A DNA stretch of 64,000 nucleotides, from the NCBI GenBank assembly GCA_001570385.1, contig BBYL01000016.1:62001-126000 (forward strand), read 5' to 3'. This document shows, in pieces, positions 32,236-41,984 of the stretch; positions within the stretch are counted from its first letter, which is position 1, and each line of letters opens with the position of its first letter. The notes under the pieces were generated by a model. It did not search any database, had not been told where the DNA came from, and was given only the letters and a program-made list of their open reading frames with translations. The translations under genes were made by a program, and so were the position numbers. The DNA comes from Microtetraspora glauca (GTDB lineage: Bacteria; Actinomycetota; Actinomycetes; Streptosporangiales; Streptosporangiaceae).

Positions 32236-32718
32236 TCAGCGGCAGTGCTTCCACGTCTTCAGGCTGCCGCCGTAGGCGACGGTGCTCTGGTTCCGGGCGT
32301 TCGGCGAGCTGCTCGGCAGGTGCATGGTCGCCCAATACTTGACGCACTTGCCCGCGGCCTCCAGCCGCACCGGGCCGGCGTACTTCTTGAAGTTGCCGCT
32401 GTCCGCTCGGCTGCCGCCGCGCTTCACGTCCAGCGAGGCCGTCATGTAGCTGGCCTTGCCCACGAACTTGGTCTTGACAACGGTGACGCAGTTGTACCCG
32501 TTGCTGCGGTTGTATAGCAGGTAGAGGTACCCGTAGACGTCGCCGTAGTGGGTCTTCACGGGAACCTTGTTCACCTGGACGGTGTAGCCCGATCCGCAGA
32601 TGCTCCGTGCGCCGGTGGCGGCCGCCTGCGCGGGCATGGCGGCGGCGGTGACGCCGGCGAAGGCCGTCATCGTGAGGGCCACGCCGACGCACGCCCTCTT
32701 GGCGGAAGAACTGATCAC
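32236..32718 (-). CDS. Secreted protein, spore-associated protein A-like
   Basis: I chose the GTG at 32718, with AAAGGA 5 nt upstream, over an ATG at 32739 that precedes that ribosome site. The 160-residue product has a Sec signal ending MPAQAA and a mature domain with YGYLYLLYNRSNGYNCVTVV (in one block) and YAGPVRLEAAGKCVKYWATM. The NGYNCV and GPV..A.GKCVK pattern is typical of SapA-like secreted proteins of Streptomyces and relatives, which are found on spores. The Cys residues probably form disulfides. Role unknown. Confidence 0.75.
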   Translation of the reverse strand: MISSSAKRACVGVALTMTAFAGVTAAAMPAQAAATGARSICGSGYTVQVNKVPVKTHYGDVYGYLYLLYNRSNGYNCVTVVKTKFVGKASYMTASLDVKRGGSRADSGNFKKYAGPVRLEAAGKCVKYWATMHLPSSSPNARNQSTVAYGGSLKTWKHCR

Positions 32719-32802
32719 TGGTGTCCTTTCTCCGATCATTTCAGAGAGTCACGCTAGATCGTTTATCCGCTTTTGGGTGTGACGTTTACCCCAAATTCGG
32801 GC

Positions 32803-32988
32803 TTACGCCTCGGCCGAGGCTTCCCATTGGTGGCAGGGGCGGACGGCGTGGTGGTGGTAGATCATGCCCACCGGCTCGCGGGTGGCGACGGTCTCGACCG
32901 GCTCGCCTCCCGGCCCGCAGACGCAGTCGGGGGTGCCTTCATGGCCGATGACGTCGTCGAGTGGCATCACGTGAACGAAGCTGGCCAT
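32803..32988 (-). CDS. Small conserved actinobacterial protein (HVMPLDDVIGHE type)
   Basis: This 61-residue protein has the ribosome site GGAAGGGA before its ATG. It begins MASFVHVMPLDDVIGHEGTP and continues DCVCGP. I recall similar short proteins with HV(M/V)P.(N/D)D...HE..DDCVCGP in many actinomycetes and their phages. Function unknown. The Cys pair and His-rich end (IYHHHAVRPCHQW) suggest possible metal binding. Confidence 0.65.
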   Translation of the reverse strand: MASFVHVMPLDDVIGHEGTPDCVCGPGGEPVETVATREPVGMIYHHHAVRPCHQWEASAEA

Positions 32989-33058
32989 GGGGGCATCCCT
33001 TCCGCGTCAATTAACCCCCGATATTACCTCAAAAGTGGATAAAACGGACAGCGAATCC

Positions 33059-33193
33059 TTAATTAGCCGCAGTTGCCCCGGTCGAGGCGGCCTCCGTGCG
33101 CGGACTTCTAGCCGTCGGGGGAGCCGGCGGGGGGAGGGTGACGGTTGTGATCGTGGTGAGCGTCAGGGCCCCCGCCTTGACGAACTTGATCAT
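33059..33193 (-). CDS. Possible 44-residue peptide
   Basis: The ATG at 33193 has AAGGATTGG upstream. The product begins MIKFVKAGALTLTTITTVTL, then a PPPAPP stretch and a polar tail. The hydrophobic start could be a membrane or signal segment. Weak support; it may be chance. Confidence 0.3.
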   Translation of the reverse strand: MIKFVKAGALTLTTITTVTLPPPAPPTARSPRTEAASTGATAAN

Positions 33194-33352
33194 CCGGTTC
33201 CAATCCTTCGGGGGAGACCGCCCGGTCCGGGCGACCCGATCTTGGCCCGGTCGAGTATGCCGAAATTGACCGCGTCTGTAAAGGATCATTAGGGAAGATC
33301 CGAAATATCCGAATGTGGCATCCCCTGGGCTGCCTCCGCGGCCATGGACCCG

Positions 33353-33385
33353 TTGACGTTTGTTGGGATGGTCGGCAAACTAATT
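33353..33385 (+). promoter_or_regulatory. Promoter and shared operator motif, site B (GH31)
   Basis: TTGACG (33353-33358) and CAAACT (33376-33381) are 17 bp apart. Overlapping them is GTTTGT-N12-CAAACTAATT (33358-33385), an inverted repeat sharing its 10-bp arm exactly with site A. A bound repressor would cover the -10. Confidence 0.5.
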
Positions 33386-33419
33386 CGCACAGTATTCGGA
33401 TGACCGATGGAGTGCAGCG

Positions 33420-35702
33420 ATGCCGTACCGTCCTCCCCTGATCGCGCACGAGTACTTCAGCGCGGACCCCCCGGAGCTCCCCGTACGCGAGCACGGGGAG
33501 GAGGGGCTGTCCGCGGTGCGGCGTGCCGAGGTGGTGGCCTCGGACGGCCACGGCGTGACGCTGAAAGTGGTCACCTCGGCGGAGGAGACGCTCGTCGTGC
33601 GGGTCGCCGTTGCGGGCGAGGGCGTGATCCGGGTACGGCTCGGCCAGGACGCCGACGCCCGGACCCGGTCCGCCCGCGCGATCACCATGGTCACCCCGGG
33701 TGTGTACGGCGGGGCGGTGGTGGAGGCCGGTGACGGCCGGGTGGCGCTGGACGCGGGGTCGCTGCGGGCCGAGATCCGGCTGGACCCGTGGAACGTCCGC
33801 TTCACCGACAGGGCCGGGCGCACGCTGGTCGAGCAGGATCCCGGCAGGAAGGACATCAGCGGGCGGCTGCGCACCCTCCCATTTGGCCGCTCGCTCGTCG
33901 ACGGCGCCGCGGTGGCCTACCACGAGACCTTCCTCGCGCCCGCGGACGAGGCGTTCGCCGGGTTCGGCGAGTCGTTCACCCCCGTGAACAAGCGCGGCCA
34001 GCGGCCGCTGATGTGGAACTTCGACGCGTTCGGCGCCGACTCGCAGCGCGCGTACAAGAACGTGCCGTTCTACCTGTCCTCCAGGGGCTACGGCGTCCTC
34101 GTGGACAGCGGCACGCCGGTGGAGTTCGACATGTGCCAGTCCACGCACAGCGACGTGCAGATCATCGCGCCGGACGACCTGATCGACTACTACGTGATCG
34201 CCGGGCCCACCCCGGCTGAGGTGCTCGACCGGTTCGACGGGCTGACCTGCCGGCCCGAACTGCCGCCCAGGTGGGCGTTCGGCACCTGGATCTCCTCGGG
34301 GTTCTTCCGCGACAGCCAGGAGCGGGTGCTGGAGCGGGCGAGGAAGATCAGGGAGCGGGGCATCCCGTGCGACGTCCTCCACCTGGACACCTACTGGCAG
34401 ACCGACGGGCATTGGTCCGACCTGCGGTGGGACAGCGAGAACTTCCCCGACCCGGAAGGCATGCTCGCCACGCTCAAGGAGCAGGGCTTCCAGGTCTGCC
34501 TCTGGATGAACCCGTACATCTCCCACCTCAGCCCGGCCTTCGCCGAGGCCGCCGAGAAGGGATACTTCCTCACCAAACCCGACGGCGAGGTGTACGTCGC
34601 CGACTCCTGGCACGGCTCGTACCCGCCGTGCGGCATCGTCGACTTCACCCACCCCGGCGCCGCGGAGTGGTTCAGGGGCCTGCTGCGCGACCGGCTCCGC
34701 GAGGGCGTCGCCGTATTCAAGACCGACTTCGCCGAGGGCGTGCCGTACGACGCGGTGGCCGCCAACGGGATGACCGGCACCGACCTGCACAACGTCTACA
34801 CGCTGCTGTTCAACGACCTGGTCGCGGGCGTCACCCGGGAGGTCGCCGGGCACGGCATGGTGTGGGCGCGCTCCTCCTTCCTCGGCGGCCAGCGGCACGC
34901 GGCGCAGTGGAGTGGCGACGTCGACGCGATCTATCCGGCGATGGGCAGCACGATCCGCGGCGGCCTGTCGCACGGCCTGTCCGGCATCCCGTACTGGAGC
35001 CACGACGCGGGCGGCTTCACCGGCACCCCGACGCCCGACCTCTACATCCGCTGGTCCCAGTTCGCGGCGCTGTCGCCGCTCGTCCGGTTCCACGGCACCA
35101 CCAGCCGCGAGCCGTGGGAGTTCCCGCCGGACGCCGAGCGGGCCGCGATCGAGGCGCTCCGGCTCCGCTACCGGCTCATGCCGTACATCTACTCGGCCGC
35201 GGTGGACGCCGCGCGGACCGGCGCGCCCATGATGCGCGCGCTGTGCGTGGACCACCCGGACGACCCCGCGGCCTGGCAGGCCGACCTGGAGTACCTCCTC
35301 GGCACGGACCTGCTCGTCGCGCCGATGATCTCGGCGGACGGCGTCCGTGACGTCTACCTCCCGGCGGGCCGGTGGGTGGACCACTGGACCGGTGACATCC
35401 ACGACGGCGGCCGCCACATCAGGGTCGCGCCGCCGCTCGACCGGATCCCCCTGTTCGTACGGCACGGCGCGCTCATCCCGGTGACCGAGCCCGGTGACAC
35501 GGTCGCGGACGACCCCCTGATCACGCTGGTCGGCTACGGCGTCGCGGACGGCGGGACCCGGCAGGTCATCAGGGACCCCGACGGTGACACCACCGTCACC
35601 GCCACCCGCGACGGCGACCGCCTGATCGTCGCCGTCGAGGGCCCCAAGCGGATCTCCGGCGTCGAGTTCGTGGGCCCCGGCGCCGAGGTCGTCATCAACT
35701 AG
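33420..35702 (+). CDS. GH31 alpha-xylosidase (YicI-like)
   Basis: This 760-residue enzyme is one of the few with the YicI layout: N-terminal beta-sandwich, (beta/alpha)8 barrel, and two C-terminal beta domains. The nucleophile Asp is in FKTDFAEG near residue 435, which follows the KTDFGE-type pattern of alpha-xylosidases rather than the WxDMNE of alpha-glucosidases. The acid/base Asp is in WSGDVDAIYP near residue 500. There is no signal peptide, so it should release xylose from imported alpha-xylosides such as isoprimeverose or xyloglucan oligomers. It leads an operon with an ABC importer (next gene 18 bp on) and a secreted GH3. Confidence 0.93.
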   Translation: MPYRPPLIAHEYFSADPPELPVREHGEEGLSAVRRAEVVASDGHGVTLKVVTSAEETLVVRVAVAGEGVIRVRLGQDADARTRSARAITMVTPGVYGGAVVEAGDGRVALDAGSLRAEIRLDPWNVRFTDRAGRTLVEQDPGRKDISGRLRTLPFGRSLVDGAAVAYHETFLAPADEAFAGFGESFTPVNKRGQRPLMWNFDAFGADSQRAYKNVPFYLSSRGYGVLVDSGTPVEFDMCQSTHSDVQIIAPDDLIDYYVIAGPTPAEVLDRFDGLTCRPELPPRWAFGTWISSGFFRDSQERVLERARKIRERGIPCDVLHLDTYWQTDGHWSDLRWDSENFPDPEGMLATLKEQGFQVCLWMNPYISHLSPAFAEAAEKGYFLTKPDGEVYVADSWHGSYPPCGIVDFTHPGAAEWFRGLLRDRLREGVAVFKTDFAEGVPYDAVAANGMTGTDLHNVYTLLFNDLVAGVTREVAGHGMVWARSSFLGGQRHAAQWSGDVDAIYPAMGSTIRGGLSHGLSGIPYWSHDAGGFTGTPTPDLYIRWSQFAALSPLVRFHGTTSREPWEFPPDAERAAIEALRLRYRLMPYIYSAAVDAARTGAPMMRALCVDHPDDPAAWQADLEYLLGTDLLVAPMISADGVRDVYLPAGRWVDHWTGDIHDGGRHIRVAPPLDRIPLFVRHGALIPVTEPGDTVADDPLITLVGYGVADGGTRQVIRDPDGDTTVTATRDGDRLIVAVEGPKRISGVEFVGPGAEVVIN

Positions 35703-35720
35703 CACCCCTGGAGAAGGACC

Positions 35721-37040
35721 ATGCGCAAGACACGCAAGACCGCGGTGGCGGCGGCCCTCGCCGCGGCCGCGCTGACCCTCGCCGCCTGCGGAGGGTCGGC
35801 GGACTCACCGGGCGGCAAGGACGGCGGGACGGGGGAGGCGCGGACGCTCACGCTCTGGCACTACGAGGGCGCGGACAGCGCCATGGGCAAGGCGTGGGCC
35901 GAGGCCGTCAAGCAGTTCGAGGCGAGCCACCCGAACGTGAAGGTGAAGTTCGAGGAGAAGGGCTTCGAGCAGATCCAGAAGACCGCGGGCATGGTGCTGA
36001 ACTCCGACGAGGCGCCCGACCTCATGGAGTACAACAAGGGCAACGCCACCGCCGGACTGCTCTCCAAGCAGGGGCTGCTCGCCGACCTGTCCGACGAGGC
36101 CGCGAAACGCGGCTGGGACAAGCTACTCAGCGCGTCGCTGCAGACGACCGCGCGATACGACGAGCGCGGCATCATGGGCTCCGGCAAGTGGTACGGCGTG
36201 CCCAACTATGGCGAGTACGTCATGGTCTACTACAACAAGGACGCCTTCACGAAGCACGGCGTCGAGGTGCCCACGACGTACGACGAGTTCACCGCCGCCC
36301 TGGACACGTTCGTCAAGGCGGGCGTGACGCCGATCGCCAACGCGGGCGCCGAGTACCCCGCCCAGCAGATCTTCTACCTGCTCGCGCTGAGCAAGGCCGA
36401 CCGGGCCTGGGTCGACGGCTACCAGCTCTACAAGGGCACGACCGACTTCCACGGCCCCCAGCTCACCTACGCCGCCGAGACGTTCGCCGACTGGGTGAAG
36501 AAGGGCTACATCGCCAAGGACTCGGCCGGGATGAAGGCCGAGGACATGGGCACGGCGTTCATGTCCGGCAAGTTCCCCCTCCTGGTCTCGGGAAGCTGGT
36601 GGTACGGACGCTTCCAGTCCGACATCAAGGACTTCGAGTGGGGCTCGTTCCTGTGGCCGGGCAACCAGATGTCCCCCGGCTCCAGCGGCAACCTCTGGGT
36701 CGTCCCCGAGAAGGCGAAGAACAAGGACCTCGCCTACGACTTCATCGACATCACGATGAAGAAGGAGATCCAGAACCTGCTCGGCAACTCGGGAGGCGTA
36801 CCCGTCGCGGCCGACCCCGCGGCGATCACCGACCCGAAGAGCAAGGAGCTGATCGAGAACTTCAACGCGCTCTCCGCCAAGGACGGCCTCGCCTTCTATC
36901 CCGACTGGCCGGCCCCCGGGTACTACGACGTCCTCGTCGCCGGAGTCCAGGAGCTCATCAACGGCGGCAAGAAGCCGTCCGAGGTCCTCGACGAGATCGC
37001 CCAGCCGTACAACGACAACCTCGCGGACATCGGCGAGTAG
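35721..37040 (+). CDS. Carbohydrate ABC transporter substrate-binding lipoprotein
   Basis: This 439-residue family 1 extracellular solute-binding protein has a signal peptide and a lipobox LAAC, so it is membrane-anchored outside the cell. Mature start CGGSADSPGG is followed by TLTLWHYEGADSAMGKAW. The SGSWWYGRFQ segment near the C-terminal lobe is a typical sugar-stacking region. It lies 18 bp after GH31 and 99 bp before the first permease gene. The ligand is probably a plant oligosaccharide, given the neighbouring alpha-xylosidase. Confidence 0.93.
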   Translation: MRKTRKTAVAAALAAAALTLAACGGSADSPGGKDGGTGEARTLTLWHYEGADSAMGKAWAEAVKQFEASHPNVKVKFEEKGFEQIQKTAGMVLNSDEAPDLMEYNKGNATAGLLSKQGLLADLSDEAAKRGWDKLLSASLQTTARYDERGIMGSGKWYGVPNYGEYVMVYYNKDAFTKHGVEVPTTYDEFTAALDTFVKAGVTPIANAGAEYPAQQIFYLLALSKADRAWVDGYQLYKGTTDFHGPQLTYAAETFADWVKKGYIAKDSAGMKAEDMGTAFMSGKFPLLVSGSWWYGRFQSDIKDFEWGSFLWPGNQMSPGSSGNLWVVPEKAKNKDLAYDFIDITMKKEIQNLLGNSGGVPVAADPAAITDPKSKELIENFNALSAKDGLAFYPDWPAPGYYDVLVAGVQELINGGKKPSEVLDEIAQPYNDNLADIGE

Positions 37041-37139
37041 CCGGGCTCGTCCGGCGGCGGGGGCGACCTGACCGGCCTCCGCCGCCGCCCCGCCCACGCC
37101 TCGGGCGGGCGGGAGCCGTACCGATCGAAAGGCTCAACA

Positions 37140-38102
37140 GTGACACTCCCAGCGACGGCGACGGGCGGTCCCCCCGCGCGGCCCGCGCGGCAGGGACGCG
37201 TTCGGCGATCCGCGCGTCCGGGACGTCCGGGACGTCCGGGACGGCCCGGACGCGGCGGGTACTGGTCCTACCTGATCCCCAGCATGGTGCTGTTCCTCGC
37301 GGTCGTCGTCGTGCCGTTCCTGATGAACGTCGCGACGAGCTTCACCCGGTGGTCCGGGGTCGGCACGCCCACGTGGATCGGGTTCGACAACTACGTCAAG
37401 CTCGCCGGGGACGAGCGCTTCTGGACGTCCTTCCAGCACAACGTCGCCCTCATCGTCGCGATGGCGATCCTGCCGACGATGCTCGGCCTCGTCCTCGCGG
37501 CCACGCTGTTCGACTACATCGGCAAGAAGTTCGGCACGCGTACGGCGGCGGGCCTGCGGGCCGCGTTCTACCTGCCGCAGGTGCTGCCGGTCGCGGTGGC
37601 GGGCGTCGTGTGGGGCTGGATGCTGCACCCGTCCTACGGCGCGGTCAACGAGATCTTCGGGCTGAAGGTCAACTGGCTCGGTGATCCGGACGTCGCGCTG
37701 GCCAGCGTCATGGCGATCATGGTGTGGTTCCAGCTCGGCTACCCGGTCGTGATCTTCATGGCGGGGCTCCAGCGGGTGGACCCCGCGCTGTACGAGGCCG
37801 CCGAGATCGACGGGGCCTCGTGGGGCCGCAGGTTCTGGCACATCACGGTCCCGCAGATCAGGCCGGAGGTCTACGTCGTGCTGCTCACCTGCACGATCGC
37901 CGCGCTGAAGGTGTTCGGCCCGATCTTCGTGCTCACCAGGGGAGGGCCGGGCTCCGCCACGATGGTGCCCTCCTACTTCTCGTACCTGAACTTCTTCCAG
38001 AAGGTGAACGTCGGATACGGCTCGGCCATCGCGACCGTGCTCGCCCTGATCATCGTCGTGGTGACGTTCCTCTTCCTGCGGGTCCAGGAGCGTGACCGAT
38101 GA
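37140..38102 (+). CDS. Sugar ABC transporter permease (MalF type)
   Basis: The 320-residue integral membrane protein starts at a GTG with AAAGG upstream. A charged, repetitive Arg/Gly/Pro N-terminus (RPGRPGRPGR type) precedes six membrane helices. The EAA loop that contacts the ATPase is EAAEIDGASWGRRFWHITVP. It overlaps the next permease by 4 bp (ATGA). It imports the ligand of the upstream binding protein. No ATPase gene is present here. Confidence 0.93.
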   Translation: MTLPATATGGPPARPARQGRVRRSARPGRPGRPGRPGRGGYWSYLIPSMVLFLAVVVVPFLMNVATSFTRWSGVGTPTWIGFDNYVKLAGDERFWTSFQHNVALIVAMAILPTMLGLVLAATLFDYIGKKFGTRTAAGLRAAFYLPQVLPVAVAGVVWGWMLHPSYGAVNEIFGLKVNWLGDPDVALASVMAIMVWFQLGYPVVIFMAGLQRVDPALYEAAEIDGASWGRRFWHITVPQIRPEVYVVLLTCTIAALKVFGPIFVLTRGGPGSATMVPSYFSYLNFFQKVNVGYGSAIATVLALIIVVVTFLFLRVQERDR

Positions 38103-38944
38103 GCCGTGCGGCCGGGCGCCCGGGAGCCGGGCCGGGCGGGTGGGCGGTGCTCGCGGCCCTCGTCGTGCTCGCCGTCGTGATGCTGTCCCCGTTCGTCATC
38201 GTCACGTTCAACGCGTTCAAGACTCCCGCCGAGTACGCCGCGGGTGGGCCGCTGACCCCGCCCCAGGGTTTCCACCTCGACGCGATCATCGACTTCTGGA
38301 ACCGGGTCGCCTTCGGGGAGAAGCTCTGGAACAGCTTCGTCATCAGCGGCACCGTCGCGGTCGCCGCGGTCGTCCTCTCCGTGCTCAACGCGTACGCGCT
38401 GGGGATCGGGCGGGTCCGGGGGCGGCTGTGGATCCTGGTGCTGTTCCTCGTGGCCAACACGCTGCCGCAGGAGGCGCTGGCCTACCCGCTCTACTACCTG
38501 TCCAAGGAAGTCGGGCTGTATGACAGCAAGCTCGCCGTGATCCTGATATTTACCGTTATCCAGGCGGCTTTCGGGACTTATCTACTCTCGGCGGTCCTGG
38601 GGCAGTTCCCCGGCGAGATCCTGGAGGCCGCCTCCCTCGACGGCGCCGGCCGGTGGCGGGCCCTGTGGACCATCGTGGTCCCGATCAGCCGCCCCACGCT
38701 CAGCGTCCTGCTGATCTTCTTCTTCATCTGGACATGGAACGAGTTCTTCCTGCCCCTGATCTTCCTGATCTCCAACGACAACCAGACCGTGCCCGTGGCT
38801 CTCGGCGTGCTCCAGGGCGAGAAGATGATGGACGCCACCATGTCGAGCGCCTCGGCGCTGCTCGGCATCGTGCCCGCCGTCGCCTTCTTCCTGATCTTCC
38901 AGCGCACGCTCACCCGCGGCATCACGGTCGGGGCGATCAAGTAG
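38099..38944 (+). CDS. Sugar ABC transporter permease (MalG type)
   Basis: A 281-residue partner permease with six membrane helices and the EAA loop EAASLDGAGRWRALWTIVVP. It begins within the stop of the previous gene. Codons 148-165 (about 38540-38590) are unusually AT-rich, with ATA, TTT, GTT, GCT, ACT, TAT and CTA close together, unlike the rest of the gene. The protein stays intact there (VILIFTVIQAAFGTYLLSAV). Confidence 0.92.
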   Translation: MSRAAGRPGAGPGGWAVLAALVVLAVVMLSPFVIVTFNAFKTPAEYAAGGPLTPPQGFHLDAIIDFWNRVAFGEKLWNSFVISGTVAVAAVVLSVLNAYALGIGRVRGRLWILVLFLVANTLPQEALAYPLYYLSKEVGLYDSKLAVILIFTVIQAAFGTYLLSAVLGQFPGEILEAASLDGAGRWRALWTIVVPISRPTLSVLLIFFFIWTWNEFFLPLIFLISNDNQTVPVALGVLQGEKMMDATMSSASALLGIVPAVAFFLIFQRTLTRGITVGAIK

Positions 38945-39047
38945 CCCGTCGTGCGGCGTCGGCCGCGCGTCGAGGGTGCCGTGCATCCTGGGCGGCCGAC
39001 ACCGCACGACCGGCATCACGCGTCACTTCACCTGACCTGGAGGCGCA

Positions 39048-41984
39048 ATGTCCCTTCGACGACCCCTGTGGGCGGCGGCAGCGCTCGCCCTCGCCGCAGC
39101 CTTATGCACCTCGCCCGCACAGGCGGCGGAGACCTTCCCCTTCCGCGACCCGTCGCTGCCGCTGAACCAGCGGATCGGCGACCTGCTCGGAAGGCTGACC
39201 CTCGACGAGAAGGTCTCGCTGCTCCACCAGTACCAGCCCGCCATCGACCGCCTCGGCATCCGGATGTTCAAGACCGGCACCGAGGCGCTGCACGGCGTCG
39301 CCTGGTCCACCGACTACGACGCCAACGGCGCCGTCGTGACCGCGTCCGGCACGGTGTTCCCGCAGGCCGTCGGGCTGGCCAGCACCTGGGACCCGGACCT
39401 GATCAAGCGGGTCGGCTCCGCCGTCGGCGAGGAGGCCCGCGGCTACAACGCCGAGAACCCCACCGTCTGGGGCCTCAACCTGTGGGCGCCGGTCGTCAAC
39501 CTGCTGCGCGACCCGCGCTGGGGCCGCAACGAGGAGGGATACTCCGAGGACCCCACCCTGACCGGCGCGATCTCCACCGCGTACGGCTCCGGCATCCAGG
39601 GCGACGACCCCGACCACCTCAAGGCGGCGCCGACGCTCAAGCACTACCTCGCCAACAACAACGAGATCCGCCGCGACACCACCTCGTCGAACCTGCCGCC
39701 GCGGGTGAAGCACGAGTACGACGAAGCCGCTTTCAAACCCGCCATCTCCGCCGACGCCGCGACCGGCGTCATGGCCGCCTACAACCTCGTCGACGGCCGG
39801 CCGAGCACCGTCAACCCCGACCTGAACGACGTCGTACGCACCTGGACGTCGAGAGACCTCCTCAACGTCTCCGACGCGGGCGGGCCCAACAACCTCACCG
39901 GCTCCGAGCAGTACCACACCACCCAGGCCGAGGCCGACGCCGCGACCCTGAAGGCCGGGCTCGACAGCTTCACCGTGGACGACAACAGGGGCGGCCCCAC
40001 CGTCACCGCCGTCAAGGCCGCGCTGTCCCAGGGCCTCCTCCAGGAGTCCGACGTCGACACCGCCGTACGGCACATCCTGAGCATCCGGTTCCGGCTCGGC
40101 GAATTCGACCCCGACGGCGGGCCGTACGCGGCGATCACCAAGGACGTGGTGAACAGCCCGGCGAACCGGAAGCTGGCCAGGGAGACCGCGGCCAAGGCGG
40201 CGGTGCTGCTCAAGAACTCGGCGAACACGCTGCCACTCGCCCCCGGCAAGAAGGTCGCCGTCATCGGCCCGCTGTCGGACGTGCTCTACACCGACTGGTA
40301 CTCCGGCAGGCTGCCGTACAAGGTGACACCGCTCGCCGGGATCAAGGAGCGGGCCGCGTCCGTCACCTCCTCCGAGGGCGTCGACAGGATCGCGCTCAAG
40401 GACGTCGCGACCGGCCGGTACATCACCGCCGGGACCGGAGACGCCGGAGCCGACCTCAAGGCCGGCGTGACCACCGCCGGCGACACCGAGAAGTTCGACG
40501 TGTTCGACTGGGGCCAGGGCGTCGTGACCCTGCGCAGCGTCGCCAACGGCAGGTACGTCAGCCGCGCCAACTGGTCCACGCTGGTGAACAACCAGGAGCA
40601 GCCGACCGGATGGTTCGTCCAGGAGCAGTTCAAGCTGGAGAAGCAGGGCGACGGCTCCTACCTGATCAGATACGCCGGATACGAGACCGCCTACGACTGG
40701 TTCGGGCCCAACACCTACGTGAAGGCGGCGGCCGACGGCACGCTCAGCCTCACCACGGCCGCCGAAGCGAGCAGGTTCGCCAAGGAGGTCGTCGGCAGCG
40801 GCGTGGACGACGCGGTCGCCAAGGCCAAGGACGCCGACGTGGCCGTGGTCGTCGTCGGCAGCATGCCGTTCATCAACGGCCGCGAGGACCACGACCGGAC
40901 CGACATGAACCTCGCCGAAGGACAGGAGGCGCTGGTCAAGGCCGTACGGCAGGCCAACCCGAACACGGTCGTCGTGCTGGAGAACAGCTATCCGACGACG
41001 ATCACCTGGGAGCAGGCGAACGTCCCGGCCATCCTGTGGACCACCCACGCCGGGGCCGAGACCGGGAACGCCCTCGCCGACGTGCTCTACGGCGACGTCA
41101 ACCCGGCCGGGCGGCTCACCCAGACCTGGTACCGCTCCGCCGCCGACCTGCCGGACATCCTCGACTACGACATCGTCCAGCGCGACCGGACGTACCTGTA
41201 CTTCAAGGGCGACCCGCTCTATCCGTTCGGCCACGGCCTGTCGTACACCGCGTTCAGATACCAGGGACTGCGGGCCACCCCGAAGGGCGACGGCTACGAG
41301 ATCGGCGTGAAGGTCACCAACACCGGATCGCGCGCGGGCGACGAGGTCGTCCAGCTCTACACCCACCAGCGGCAGTCGCGGGTGAAGCAGCCGGTCAAGC
41401 AGCTGCGCGCCTTCCAGCGGGTCAGCCTCGCGCCCGGCGGGAGCACCACCGTCACGTTCACCCTGCCCAAGGCGGACCTGGCGCTGTGGGACGTGACCAG
41501 GAACAGGTTCGCGGTCGAGACCGCCACGCACGACGTCATGGTCGGCTCGTCGTCCGGTGACATCCGGCAGCGGACCACCGTTGACGGCAGAGGCGAGAAG
41601 ATCCCCGACCGCGACCTGAGCACGACGACGCGGGCGATCGACTTCGACGGCTACTCGGGCGTCGATCTGGTCGACGAGACGAAGGCGCGCGGCGACGCCG
41701 TGGCCGGCTCCCGGGGCGACTGGATCGTGTTCGAGGACGTCGACCTCAAGCGCAAGCCCGTCCGGGTGACCGCCGGTGTCGCTTCGATCGGCGGCGGCTC
41801 CTTCGAACTGCGCCTCGGCTCGCCCACGGGAAAGCTCGTCGCGACCGTCCCCGTCGCCGCCACCGGTGACGTCCGCACCTGGGGTACGGCGACCGCTTCG
41901 CTGAGCGGGGCGTCCGGCGTGAAGGACATCTACCTGGTGTTCACCGGCGACTTGCGGATCAAGGATCTCGCCCTCACCAGGTAG
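39048..41984 (+). CDS. Secreted GH3 beta-glycosidase with beta-trefoil insert and CBM6-like module
   Basis: This 978-residue protein has a Sec signal (ALAAALCTSPAQAAE), a GH3 barrel with nucleophile Asp in NVSDAGGPNNL near residue 275, and a second GH3 domain. Between them (about residues 445-580) is an insert with repeats such as ALKDVATGRYITA and LRSVANGRYVSR, which look like a fascin-like beta-trefoil. After the GH3 C-domain come a fibronectin-III-like domain and a C-terminal CBM6/35-like module (GDWIVFEDVDLKRKPVRV to the end). The best guess is a beta-glucosidase or beta-xylosidase acting outside the cell before import. It ends the GH31-ABC operon, 103 bp after the last permease. Confidence 0.92.
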   Translation: MSLRRPLWAAAALALAAALCTSPAQAAETFPFRDPSLPLNQRIGDLLGRLTLDEKVSLLHQYQPAIDRLGIRMFKTGTEALHGVAWSTDYDANGAVVTASGTVFPQAVGLASTWDPDLIKRVGSAVGEEARGYNAENPTVWGLNLWAPVVNLLRDPRWGRNEEGYSEDPTLTGAISTAYGSGIQGDDPDHLKAAPTLKHYLANNNEIRRDTTSSNLPPRVKHEYDEAAFKPAISADAATGVMAAYNLVDGRPSTVNPDLNDVVRTWTSRDLLNVSDAGGPNNLTGSEQYHTTQAEADAATLKAGLDSFTVDDNRGGPTVTAVKAALSQGLLQESDVDTAVRHILSIRFRLGEFDPDGGPYAAITKDVVNSPANRKLARETAAKAAVLLKNSANTLPLAPGKKVAVIGPLSDVLYTDWYSGRLPYKVTPLAGIKERAASVTSSEGVDRIALKDVATGRYITAGTGDAGADLKAGVTTAGDTEKFDVFDWGQGVVTLRSVANGRYVSRANWSTLVNNQEQPTGWFVQEQFKLEKQGDGSYLIRYAGYETAYDWFGPNTYVKAAADGTLSLTTAAEASRFAKEVVGSGVDDAVAKAKDADVAVVVVGSMPFINGREDHDRTDMNLAEGQEALVKAVRQANPNTVVVLENSYPTTITWEQANVPAILWTTHAGAETGNALADVLYGDVNPAGRLTQTWYRSAADLPDILDYDIVQRDRTYLYFKGDPLYPFGHGLSYTAFRYQGLRATPKGDGYEIGVKVTNTGSRAGDEVVQLYTHQRQSRVKQPVKQLRAFQRVSLAPGGSTTVTFTLPKADLALWDVTRNRFAVETATHDVMVGSSSGDIRQRTTVDGRGEKIPDRDLSTTTRAIDFDGYSGVDLVDETKARGDAVAGSRGDWIVFEDVDLKRKPVRVTAGVASIGGGSFELRLGSPTGKLVATVPVAATGDVRTWGTATASLSGASGVKDIYLVFTGDLRIKDLALTR

